Source: JAIVJG01 sp964236735
GTDB lineage: Bacteria; Acidobacteriota; Blastocatellia; Pyrinomonadales; Pyrinomonadaceae
NCBI GenBank assembly: GCA_964236735.1
Contig: CAXSFM010000025.1
Coordinates: forward strand, 1-55,798
DNA: 55,798 nt
Reading direction: 5' to 3'
The position numbers and the translations under genes were made by a program. Below are positions 7,155 through 15,210 of the stretch, in pieces (positions within the stretch are counted from its first letter, which is position 1; each line of letters starts with the position of its first letter). A model generated the notes under the pieces. It ran no database searches, was not told the DNA's origin, and saw only the letters and a program-made list of their open reading frames with translations.

Positions 7155-8996
7155 ATGTCTGAACACAACACGACAACGAACATGCCGGCCACCGTGCCGG
7201 AGATGTGTCTGACCGCGCTTGCGACTTACGCTAAGCCGGACGCCTTCAATCTCAAATCTGACGGGCACTGGCTGCGTATTTCCGGCGATGGTTTCATCAA
7301 GCGCGTGCGCGCCGTCGCTCTGGGACTGTCCGCGCTCGGCATCAAAAAAGGCGACCGCGTCGCATTGCTGTCGGAGAATCGCCCGGACTGGTCTGTCGTT
7401 GACCTCGCGATTTTGAGCATCGGCGCGGTCAACGTTCCCATCTACACGACGCAGGCTCCAGAGCAGGTGCGTTACATTCTCGAAGATTCCGGCGCGCGTG
7501 TGCTGTTTGTCTCAGGCCGCAGGGTTTACAAGCACGCGCGTCCCGGCATTGACCCGGTGGAGACGTTGGAGACGCTCATCTTCTTCGACACCAACGATGC
7601 GGACGCGCACGACGGCGCGCTCTCGCTGATGTCTCTGGAACAGAACGGCGTGGAACTCGACCGCGCCTCGCCGGAAACATTCGAGCGTATGTCGAAGGCA
7701 GTCGGCGCGGACGACCTCGCGACGATCATCTACACTTCGGGCACGACGGGCGAGCCGAAAGGCGTCATGCTCACGCATCGCAGTTTCGTCTCGAACGTGC
7801 TGGCGATTTCGAGCGCGCTGCCCATCCACTCGACCGACGTGTCGCTCTCCGTGCTGCCGCTCTCGCACATTTTCGAGCGCACGGTCTTCTACGTTTTTTG
7901 CTGGAACGGCGTCTCCGTCCACTACGCCGCGTCGTTCGATCAAGTCGGCGAATACCTGCGCGAAGTGCGCCCGACGATTATGACCGCCGTGCCGCGCCTC
8001 TTCGAGAAGGTCTATCACCGCATCGTCAGCAAGGGCACATCATCCGGCGGGCGCAAAGAGAAACTTTTTATGTGGGCGCTCGGCGTCGGCCAACACTACG
8101 CCAAACTCAAAGACAATCGCGAACCCGTGCCGCCGCTGCTGGAGATCAAGCAGGAAATCGCCTCGCGTCTCGTCTTCTCGAAGTGGCGCGAGGGCGTCGG
8201 CGGACGCCTGCGCTTTTTCGTCTCCGGCGGCGCGTCGCTCTCGCCCGCGCTCTCCTACGCCTTTCTCGGCGCGGGCGTCAATATTCTTCAAGGCTACGGT
8301 ATGACCGAGACGTGCATCGTCGCGGCCAATCGTCCGGAGAACAATCGCGTCGGCTCCGTCGGACTGCCGTTCCCCGGCATCGAAGTCAAACTCGACCACG
8401 AAGGCGAGATTCTGCTGCGCGGGCCAAACGTCATGCGCGGCTATTACAACAAGCCTGACGAGACGCGCGACGTGTTCACGGATGACGGGTGGTTCAAGAC
8501 TGGCGACGTGGGACGGCTCGACGCCGAAGGCCGCCTGTTCATCACGGATCGCAAGAAGGAGTTGTTCAAGTTGTCGAACGGCAAGTACATCGCGCCGCAA
8601 CTGATCGAGAGCTTGATTAAGCAGAGCGCGCTCGTCAATCAAGTGGTCGTCGTCGGCGCGGGACGCAAGCAGCCCGCCGCGCTCATCGTGCCCGATTGGG
8701 AAGCGCTCGCCGCCGCGCTGCCCGCTCCGCAGACGGAAGAACACACATCGCGCGTCAACTGGGCGCGCAACCCGGCTGCCGTCAAACTCGTGCAGCGCGA
8801 AGTCGCCGCGTTGACTTCGACGCTCGCCGACTACGAGCGCCCGCGCCGCGTCGCGCTGCTGTCAGATGAGTTTTCGATTGACGGCGGAGAATTGACGCCG
8901 ACGCTCAAAGTGAAGCGGCGCGTGATAGATGAAAAATACGGAGCCGTGATAGATGAACTCTACGATGGAGCGGCGACGGCGACGAAAGATGGTTAG
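7155..8996 (+). CDS. fadD: long-chain acyl-CoA synthetase (AMP-forming)
   Basis: The product is a 613-residue ANL-superfamily enzyme that activates fatty acids with ATP and CoA. The P-loop is IIYTSGTTGEPKGVMLTHR (near 190-208), the A5 motif is GYGMTETC (near 380), and the hinge and linker region reads KTGDVGRLDAEGRLFITDRKKE (split here by family motifs TGDVG and DRKKELFK). It resembles the long-chain type with a large N-terminal domain. I prefer ATG 7155 over the in-frame ATG at 7116, because the sequence between them is repeat-derived. It sits at the edge of the EPS genes and is convergent with the next gene; a link to EPS (such as acylation) is possible but unproven. Confidence 0.9.
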   Translation: MSEHNTTTNMPATVPEMCLTALATYAKPDAFNLKSDGHWLRISGDGFIKRVRAVALGLSALGIKKGDRVALLSENRPDWSVVDLAILSIGAVNVPIYTTQAPEQVRYILEDSGARVLFVSGRRVYKHARPGIDPVETLETLIFFDTNDADAHDGALSLMSLEQNGVELDRASPETFERMSKAVGADDLATIIYTSGTTGEPKGVMLTHRSFVSNVLAISSALPIHSTDVSLSVLPLSHIFERTVFYVFCWNGVSVHYAASFDQVGEYLREVRPTIMTAVPRLFEKVYHRIVSKGTSSGGRKEKLFMWALGVGQHYAKLKDNREPVPPLLEIKQEIASRLVFSKWREGVGGRLRFFVSGGASLSPALSYAFLGAGVNILQGYGMTETCIVAANRPENNRVGSVGLPFPGIEVKLDHEGEILLRGPNVMRGYYNKPDETRDVFTDDGWFKTGDVGRLDAEGRLFITDRKKELFKLSNGKYIAPQLIESLIKQSALVNQVVVVGAGRKQPAALIVPDWEALAAALPAPQTEEHTSRVNWARNPAAVKLVQREVAALTSTLADYERPRRVALLSDEFSIDGGELTPTLKVKRRVIDEKYGAVIDELYDGAATATKDG

Positions 8997-9005
8997 GTGG
9001 ATGGT

Positions 9006-9047
9006 TGCGCGCGTGCAAGCGGGTTGAGTCTCGCTTGCACGCGCGCA
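9006..9047. terminator. bidirectional hairpin between convergent genes
   Basis: A perfect 16-bp stem (9006-9021 with 9032-9047) and 10-nt loop lie between convergent genes ending at 8996 (+) and 9128 (-). A second small hairpin, ACTCTC-GTTT-GAGAGT (9056-9071), follows. There is no long T-run, so termination is inferred mainly from position and stem strength. Confidence 0.6.
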
Positions 9048-9127
9048 GTTACGCAACTCTCGTTTGAGAGTGTTGGCGATGGGGATTGCCTTGAAGTGCG
9101 GAAAGATGTCGCCCGGAAAGTTAGGTC

Positions 9128-9466
9128 TCAGGCGTCGGTGAGAGTCAGACGCTCGATTTCAAAAATGGCTTCGGCGAATCGCGCGCGCTCGAATGACGGC
9201 GTGGCGAGCAAGTCTTCCGCCAGCAGTCTGAGCGGCAGCGGCATCTCGCACGGCGCGAACGTCGCGGCGCATTCGTGCGGCGGGAATTTGGAGAGCAACT
9301 GCATCTCCGCCCCGCAGAAGTCGCACGCGGCGAGGTGCGTGGCGATGAAGCTTTGCTGCTGTTCGCGTCGTCCGACTTTCGCCGTCGTCAGGCTGTGCAG
9401 TCGAAGCGCTTCGGTCGAGGGGCACGTCGGCAGTTTATGAAATCTGGCTGTGCTCGAAGAACGCAT
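9128..9466 (-). CDS. small zinc-binding anti-sigma-like (zf-HC2/ZAS) protein
   Basis: This 112-residue protein contains THLAACDFCGAE (near residues 43-54), an exact H-x3-C-x2-C zinc-associated anti-sigma signature. A helical C-terminal part follows (LRLLAEDLLATPSFERARFA). No membrane segment is visible, so it would be a soluble anti-sigma-like or zinc-finger protein. The start was set by GGAGAG seven nt upstream of the ATG at 9466; the frame continues upstream to 9610 but without a supported start. It is divergent from the regulator-like gene at 10012. A sigma/anti-sigma pairing is inference. Confidence 0.6.
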   Translation of the reverse strand: MRSSSTARFHKLPTCPSTEALRLHSLTTAKVGRREQQQSFIATHLAACDFCGAEMQLLSKFPPHECAATFAPCEMPLPLRLLAEDLLATPSFERARFAEAIFEIERLTLTDA

Positions 9467-10011
9467 GTTCTCTCTCCATGATCTGGATGACCTACATATT
9501 TTGCCGCGCGAGTTTGGGAGCACGGGTCTTTCTGACGAAGCGCCGTTCGGACGAATAAGGGGATAGCGCGAAACAAAGGTTAGGGCACAGAAATCGCCTC
9601 GAAGAACCACTTCAGCCGTTAGCCCTTATTGAGCGCTTCGCTTCTACATGGGAAGTGAAAGGTGCAATCCCCTCACTTTTCCACACTTCTGTTTGCCGCG
9701 AGAGTCATTTTTACGCCGCTTTCTTCAAATATTTCAATCGCTTAGGAAAAATGTAAAAAGATGTTGCTCATTTCCGTGCAAGCTGTTAGAGTCTAGAAGT
9801 CGGCAGGGAGAGCTTTAACACAACCTGCTGTCGCTCCTTCATGGTGGCCGCGCACATTCCCCTTTGCGGCTCCGACGCGGATTCCCCTTGCAGGCCATCA
9901 TTCAACTTTGAGCGAACGGAGCGTCACCGCTGCTCGATATTTTTCAAGCCTTCTCACAAGCCACACTCAACGAACCTCCGACCTTGCTCCTGAAGAACAA
10001 ATACCAGTAAC
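9467..10011. other. 545-bp divergent intergenic region
   Basis: No convincing gene is seen here. The middle (9700-9800) is AT-richer than its surroundings and holds the one promoter-like element noted separately. A long leader of about 220 nt would precede the gene at 10012, but I recognise no known riboswitch in it. Confidence 0.5.
9764..9792 (+). promoter_or_regulatory. candidate promoter for the 10012 regulator
   Basis: TTGCTC (9764-9769), a 17-nt spacer and TAGAGT (9787-9792) form a plausible sigma70-type promoter in an AT-rich stretch. It points at the gene starting at 10012. Confidence 0.35.
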
Positions 10012-11247
10012 ATGTCTGCCATCTCTGCCGACCAAGAACATCGTTTGAACAATCCCATGACGAGCGCCACCGAAGACAAGTCACACCCCCTGACTGAGCG
10101 TCACGCTGCGGCCACCACGCACGACCGCACGCCGCGCAGCGCCGGCGCGTGGGTCGAACCGCTTCGACGCTCGGACGTCAGCCGTCTCTGGACGGAACTG
10201 CAACGGCTCGTCAGCAACCACCCGCTCGTGCGCGCCTCGCACAGCGCGGGTCTCCTCGTCGAAGAAGGAGATCGCGGCAGCGCATACGTTGATCTGACGC
10301 AGGAACTCTTCGTCACGCTTCTCGCCAAATCGCGTTTCCAACACTACCTCGACACGGGGATGACGGATGCGGAGATTGAATGTGAAATCGGCCAGATCGA
10401 ACTGACGAATCTGCTGACGGCGGAACTTCGTAAACGCCACCCCGAATCTTATCGTCTCGCGCGCCGCATCTCGACCATCATTCAATCGAGCGCGAATTTC
10501 CGGCGCATGGACAACAAGGGACGCAACGAGAATCAGGCAAGTGGAGACGAACCGCACCGGCGACTCGTAGATCGCATCTACGGCTTGAGCGAATGGCGCG
10601 ACGATAAATCGCGGCGCGGCGGGCACGAACTCGAACAGCGAGCGCACATGATTCCCGTGCGCCAGCGCGACACGCGGATGGTCGGTTGCACGGGCGACTC
10701 GCAAATCATCATCAGCAATTCAGACCTTGAAGATTTAATCGTCTCGATACTCGAAGCCTGCGACTCGCCGGTGGACGTGCGTTCGCTGCGAAGCCTCGTC
10801 ATGTCGCGCCTGCCCGTGATGGACATCTATCTCGTGCCGCTCGGCGGCGACGACAGCGACGACGACGGCAAGAGTTTCGAGCCTGTTGACGGGCGCGAGA
10901 ATCCAGAGCAGTCTCTGCTCAGGCGCGAGTCGGAGGACGGCGCTGCCGGTTACGTGGACGAATTTTTGAAGGGACTGCACGCCACCGTGCGCGGCAAGAC
11001 GAAGCAGTACGACCGGATGCTCGGCGTGCTCTGGTTTTGTTATCTGTGCCCGGATCACATCACGCAATTGGACGCCGCCGCGCGCTTGAACGTCTCCGAC
11101 TCGCTCGTCAGCGACTATCGCCGGCGCATCGAGCAGCAGTTGCGCGCGCTCAACTTCTCCGAAGTTGAAGAGGCGCGACGTTTTGAAGTCGCACTGCGCG
11201 AGCGCGTGCGGATGCTGGTCGTCGAGGAAGATGTCGTTTCGGCGTAA
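10012..11247 (+). CDS. possible sigma-like regulator with C-terminal helix-turn-helix
   Basis: The protein has 411 residues and no family I can name with confidence. The segment DLTQELFVTLLAKSRFQHYL (near 95-114) resembles sigma-70 region 2-like helices. The C-terminal 60 residues (ITQLDAAARLNVSDSLVSDY, near 347-366) look like a region-4/LuxR-type helix-turn-helix. Between them is a poorly conserved acidic linker (GGDDSDDDG). No ribosome binding site decides the start; ATG 10012 or an in-frame ATG at 10057 are possible. The divergent ZAS-type gene at 9128-9466 and the EPS operon starting at 11524 make it a candidate regulator of EPS synthesis. That function is inference. Confidence 0.5.
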   Translation: MSAISADQEHRLNNPMTSATEDKSHPLTERHAAATTHDRTPRSAGAWVEPLRRSDVSRLWTELQRLVSNHPLVRASHSAGLLVEEGDRGSAYVDLTQELFVTLLAKSRFQHYLDTGMTDAEIECEIGQIELTNLLTAELRKRHPESYRLARRISTIIQSSANFRRMDNKGRNENQASGDEPHRRLVDRIYGLSEWRDDKSRRGGHELEQRAHMIPVRQRDTRMVGCTGDSQIIISNSDLEDLIVSILEACDSPVDVRSLRSLVMSRLPVMDIYLVPLGGDDSDDDGKSFEPVDGRENPEQSLLRRESEDGAAGYVDEFLKGLHATVRGKTKQYDRMLGVLWFCYLCPDHITQLDAAARLNVSDSLVSDYRRRIEQQLRALNFSEVEEARRFEVALRERVRMLVVEEDVVSA

Positions 11248-11352
11248 GACAGCCGCCGCCGTTTTTGCAGTTCACAAGTTTTTTCAGAGCACCGCCGCGC
11301 TTCTCGTGCGGCGTGTGCTGTTTGAGGAGCGAGGCGACACGCGCCATCGCCG

Positions 11353-11438
11353 TCCCGCGCGAGTCTTCGGACTTTTCGCGCGCGGGATGCGGAGTACAAT
11401 TGGCGGAGACGGGATTGCCCCCCGGTCTCCGCCAGTTG
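11353..11438. other. two strong hairpins between regulator and EPS operon
   Basis: Hairpin one pairs TCCCGCGCG (11353-11361) with CGCGCGGGA (11379-11387). Hairpin two pairs 14 nt (11397-11410 with 11425-11438), with one T-G wobble. There is no T-run, so they may be Rho-type boundary hairpins or a leader structure of the operon starting at 11524. Confidence 0.5.
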
Positions 11439-11523
11439 CCTGGCCGTCAGACACTCAAGCACGCGCAGTTTGAAATAAAGGCGCGCGAGTTCTCACGGCT
11501 GCGTCAGTGAAGGACAATTCGCA

Positions 11524-13200
11524 GTGCCGCACAAGCAGCCACCGCATCCAACGGCCTTCGACTACGAACCCGTCGTCCCTCCGACGCGCCGCAGCGGCGT
11601 CCGACGGGAACATGCGGGCGACGAAGGCGAGTGGCCGCCCCGTCAATCTCAGCCACACAATTTTTCGGAAGCGGAAACATTCGACGAGTTGACGGGCGAC
11701 TCGCGCGCGTCCATTGATGAGTTGACGCAAGACTCGCGCGCATCAATTTCCGACTCACACACGCGCAAAGTTTCAGCGACACGCTCGAAAGCATCATCTT
11801 CTTCAAATCGCGACCACGACGCCGCAGTCAGCCACGCCCTCAAGCGCGGGCACGCGCTCAGTTTCGCGGGGCTGTTTCTCTTCACGACGCTGCTTTTTTT
11901 TCGCCCGTATGAATTGATTCCCGCGCTTTCTTTCCTGAAGTCGAGCGCGGCGTTTTACGCGGCGTTGCTAACGCTTCTGATTTTCATCCCGACGCAAGTC
12001 AGCCTCGAAGGCACGCTCACCGCGCGACCGCGCGAAGTCAATCTCGTACTTTTGCTGGCCGCCTTCGCTTTGCTGTCGCTGCCGCTCGCGATCAATCGCG
12101 GCGAGGCGTGGGACACGTTCATGGAGTTTCTGAAAGTCGTCGCGATCTTTATCGTCATCGTCAACACGGTACGCACGGAGCGACGCCTGCGCCTCTTGAT
12201 CGGACTCGTGCTGGCGGCGAGTTGCGTGCTGGGCGTGGGCGCGCTCAGAGATTACGGCTCCGGGAAATTGACGGTTGACGGTTATCGCGTGACGGGCGTC
12301 ATCAGCGGCATCTTCGGCAATCCGAACGATCTCGCGCTGCATTTTGCGACGATGATTCCGGTCACCGTCGCGCTCTTTCTCGCCACGCGCGGGCTGCACA
12401 AGAAATTGGCCTACGCGGCCTGCGCCGTCCTCATGGTCGGCGGGCTGGCGGTGACGTTCTCGCGCGGCGGCTTTCTTGGTCTGGCCGCCGGCGCGCTCGT
12501 GCTGGCGTGGAAACTCGGACGCCGTAATCGTCTGGCGGTAATGGTCGCCGCTGTCTTCGTGCTCATCGCTGCTTTCGCCTTCGCACCGGGTAATTATTCC
12601 GGGCGCATGGCCTCGATTCTCGACAAGAGTCTCGACGCTAACGGCTCGTCAGTTGCGCGACAGGAGTTGCTCATCGTCTCCGTCAAGACCGCGCTCAGGC
12701 ATCCATTCCTCGGCGTCGGGCTGGGAAATTTCCACATCGTCTCGATAGGCGAACACGTCAGCCACAACGCTTACACGCAGGTCGCGGCGGAGACGGGGAT
12801 GGCGGCGTGCGTCGTCTATGTTCTCTTCCTGCTGACGCCGCGCAAGCGGCTTCGACTTATCGAAGAGGAGACGCTCGACGCGCGCGCCACTCACGCGCGT
12901 TTCTATTATCTCTCGGTCGGCTTGCAGGCGAGCCTCGCCGCTTACATGGTGAGCAGCTTTTTCGGCTCCGTCGCTTTTCAATGGTACATCTACTATCTCG
13001 TGGGCTACGCCGTCTGCCTGCGCCGCATTTACGAAGCGACGTTGGAGGCGGAGTCGTCTGCGAGCATCACCACGAAGACTGGCGATGCGCCAATCGCAGG
13101 CGTGGTGATGGATAACTTCGATGCGGAAAATGGAGACGGAGACGAAGAGGCGCGCGGCTGGCGCGAGCCGCTCATGCCTCTCTCGAAGGTGGTGCGATGA
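11524..13200 (+). CDS. O-antigen polymerase/ligase-like membrane protein (second Wzy-like)
   Basis: The protein has 558 residues. The first ~105 form a hydrophilic Ser/Arg/Asp-rich cytoplasmic tail with an internal repeat (DELTGDSRASI then DELTQDSRASI). Then come about ten membrane segments starting at SFAGLFLFTTLLFF. Wzy_C-like features are GIFGNPNDLALHFATMIPV, VTFSRGGFLGLAAG and GVGLGNFHIVS...HNAYTQVAAETG. The start is GTG 11524 with AAGGA about 9 nt upstream; no internal ATG is better supported. Its stop overlaps the next start by 4 nt (ATGA), so it is the first gene of a coupled operon. It is the second polymerase-like protein in the window, distinct from 5467-7065. Confidence 0.85.
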   Translation: MPHKQPPHPTAFDYEPVVPPTRRSGVRREHAGDEGEWPPRQSQPHNFSEAETFDELTGDSRASIDELTQDSRASISDSHTRKVSATRSKASSSSNRDHDAAVSHALKRGHALSFAGLFLFTTLLFFRPYELIPALSFLKSSAAFYAALLTLLIFIPTQVSLEGTLTARPREVNLVLLLAAFALLSLPLAINRGEAWDTFMEFLKVVAIFIVIVNTVRTERRLRLLIGLVLAASCVLGVGALRDYGSGKLTVDGYRVTGVISGIFGNPNDLALHFATMIPVTVALFLATRGLHKKLAYAACAVLMVGGLAVTFSRGGFLGLAAGALVLAWKLGRRNRLAVMVAAVFVLIAAFAFAPGNYSGRMASILDKSLDANGSSVARQELLIVSVKTALRHPFLGVGLGNFHIVSIGEHVSHNAYTQVAAETGMAACVVYVLFLLTPRKRLRLIEEETLDARATHARFYYLSVGLQASLAAYMVSSFFGSVAFQWYIYYLVGYAVCLRRIYEATLEAESSASITTKTGDAPIAGVVMDNFDAENGDGDEEARGWREPLMPLSKVVR

Positions 13201-14450
13201 GGAGCGTCGAGTTGATCGCCGAAATCGTTTTCTGGTCGAGCGTCGCTGCGCTCGCCTACACCTACGCGGGCTACGCGCTCGTCGTGTGGCTCGTCAGTGT
13301 CGTCCGCCCGCGCCCGGTTAAAAAAGACGCGCGCGAAGAACCGTCGGTCAGCGTCATCATCACCGCCTACAACGAGGAGCGCGACCTCGCCGCGAAACTG
13401 GAAAATACGCTCGCGCTCGATTACGCGCCCGGCAAGCTGGAAGTGATCGTCGCGTCCGACTGTTCATCTGACCGCACGGACGAAATCGCGCGCGAGTTCG
13501 CGACGCGCAGCAGCAACGGCGGTGTCGTCGCTGTGCGGCTCGTGCGACAGGGGCAACGTCTCGGCAAGACCGCCGCGCAAAATCTCGCCGTCGAAGAAGC
13601 GCGCGGCGAAATTATTCTCTTCTCGGATGCCACGACGCTCTATCAGAGTGACGTGCTGCGCGCGCTCGTCCCGAACTTCGCTGACCCAACGGTCGGTTGC
13701 GTCGCCGGGCGTCTGATTTACGTTGACCCCGCGAACACGAACGTCGGGCAGGGGGCGCGCTCTTACTGGAACTACGAGACGTTTCTCAAACGACACGAGA
13801 GCCGCGCCTGCTCGCTCATCGGCGTTTCCGGCTGCCTCTACGCCGTGCGCCGCGCCGCTTACGTGCCGCTCTACCACGAGGCGTGCAGCGACTTCATCAT
13901 CGCTACCAAGATGGTCGAGCAGGGCTTGCGCGCCGTCTATGAGCCGGACGCCGTCTGCACGGAAGAGACGAACCGCCGCGCGGACAAAGAACTGCCGATG
14001 CGCGTCCGCGTCATCACGCAGACGATGGGCGATCTCAAACGTCATCGTCGAATGCTCAACCCACTGCGCTCGGGTTTTTACGGCGTGCAGCTTCTCTCGC
14101 ACAAAGTTCTTCGTTATCTCGTGCCGCTCTTTCTCTTGCTCGTGCTCGCTTCTTCCGCCACGCTCGGTGTTCTTTCAACCGACGCGGCCACCGACATGAT
14201 AACGTCTCTGTTTTTCCGTCTCGTTCTGCTCGCGCAGATTTTATTTTACGGCGCGGCGTTTCTGTCCTGGATGCTGGAGCGCGCGCGGGTACGTTTCGCT
14301 CCGCTCGCGTTGCCGCAGTATTTCGTGCTCGCCAATCTCGCCTCCGTGCTGGCCTTTTACAAATTCGCGCGCGGCGAACGCTACGCGCGCTGGGAGCCGA
14401 TCCGCGAATCCGCCGGCACGCCCGCCGTTGTAATTCACAAGAGAGGTTAA
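13197..14450 (+). CDS. family 2 glycosyltransferase, membrane-bound
   Basis: The protein has 417 residues. It has an N-terminal membrane anchor, then a GT-A fold opening with SVSVIITAYNEERDLAAKL (near 50) and VIVASDCSSDRTDEI. A donor-binding region GEIILFSDATTLY, an acceptor region GVSGCLYAVRR and a cluster of C-terminal membrane helices follow. This is the layout of processive or membrane-bound GT2 enzymes (NodC/cellulose-synthase-like), although a clean QxxRW motif is not visible (ITQTMGDLKRH lies at the expected place). It would transfer a nucleotide sugar on the cytoplasmic side. The start overlaps the upstream stop by four bases. Confidence 0.85.
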   Translation: MRSVELIAEIVFWSSVAALAYTYAGYALVVWLVSVVRPRPVKKDAREEPSVSVIITAYNEERDLAAKLENTLALDYAPGKLEVIVASDCSSDRTDEIAREFATRSSNGGVVAVRLVRQGQRLGKTAAQNLAVEEARGEIILFSDATTLYQSDVLRALVPNFADPTVGCVAGRLIYVDPANTNVGQGARSYWNYETFLKRHESRACSLIGVSGCLYAVRRAAYVPLYHEACSDFIIATKMVEQGLRAVYEPDAVCTEETNRRADKELPMRVRVITQTMGDLKRHRRMLNPLRSGFYGVQLLSHKVLRYLVPLFLLLVLASSATLGVLSTDAATDMITSLFFRLVLLAQILFYGAAFLSWMLERARVRFAPLALPQYFVLANLASVLAFYKFARGERYARWEPIRESAGTPAVVIHKRG

Positions 14451-14458
14451 CCAAAAAA

Positions 14459-15127
14459 GTGTCCGGCGAGCGACGGAAAAAGTCCGGCGATGGACGACGA
14501 AAGAGAAGCGGCGCGCGGCGTTGGTGGTGGCGTGTGGCTCTCCTCGCGCTCGCGGCGTGGACGCTCGTGGCGTGGGCGGCGGCGCGCGCGCTCGTCGTCG
14601 CGGCAGACTTGCCGCACGCGGACGCGCTCGTCGTGCTCGGCGGCTCGGCGGCTTATCAAGAGCGCACGCGCGCCGCCGCCGAATTGTTTAAGGAAGGACG
14701 CGCGCCGCGCATCGTTCTGATGAATGACGGGCAGCAGGGCGGTTGGTCGAACATTGAACAGCGCAACCCTTTTTTCTACGAGCGCGCGAATGACGAGTTG
14801 CGGCGCGCGGGCGTCCCCGCCGGGAGTGTCGAAGTTTTGCCCGCGCCGCTCTCAAGCACGCACGAAGAGGCGTGCGCCGTGCGCGACTATGCGACGGCGC
14901 GCGGCATCCGCTCGCTGCTCATCGTGACTTCCGGCTATCACTCGCGTCGCGCTCTCTGGACGTTTCGACACGTCTTCACAGAGAGCGGCGTCGAGATCGG
15001 CGTCTGGCCTGCGCCGCCGGGCGAGCAGACGCCGGCTTTCGCGACGTGGTGGCTCTCTCCGGGAGGCTGGAAGCTCGTCGCGGGCGAATATGCGAAGTTC
15101 GCTTACTACCTGCTACATTATCGTTAG
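14459..15127 (+). CDS. YdcF/ElyC-like DUF218 membrane protein
   Basis: The protein has 222 residues. A basic N-terminus precedes one membrane segment (VALLALAAWTLVAWAAARAL). A DUF218 (YdcF/SanA/ElyC) domain follows with ADALVVLGGSAAYQERTRAA, the HEEACAVRDYA motif and LLIVTSGYHSRRALWTF. Family members are inner-membrane proteins tied to envelope polymer metabolism, with unclear chemistry. The start is GTG 14459, only 8 nt after the previous gene, with GAGAGG upstream. Position inside the EPS operon supports a role with lipid-linked intermediates, as inference. Confidence 0.8.
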   Translation: MSGERRKKSGDGRRKRSGARRWWWRVALLALAAWTLVAWAAARALVVAADLPHADALVVLGGSAAYQERTRAAAELFKEGRAPRIVLMNDGQQGGWSNIEQRNPFFYERANDELRRAGVPAGSVEVLPAPLSSTHEEACAVRDYATARGIRSLLIVTSGYHSRRALWTFRHVFTESGVEIGVWPAPPGEQTPAFATWWLSPGGWKLVAGEYAKFAYYLLHYR

Positions 15128-15210
15128 GCGCATTTCGCCATCGGAGAGATTGAGGCTCTCAGTCGTCGCATTGCAGAGTTGATGATCAAGCGGTCGAGTC
15201 CATTATTTTG

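Noticed and set aside
8997..9440. Plus-strand frame opposite the small zinc-finger gene
   Set aside because: It starts inside the terminator hairpin, has no ribosome site or domain, and the minus-strand frame has both a ribosome site and a zinc motif.
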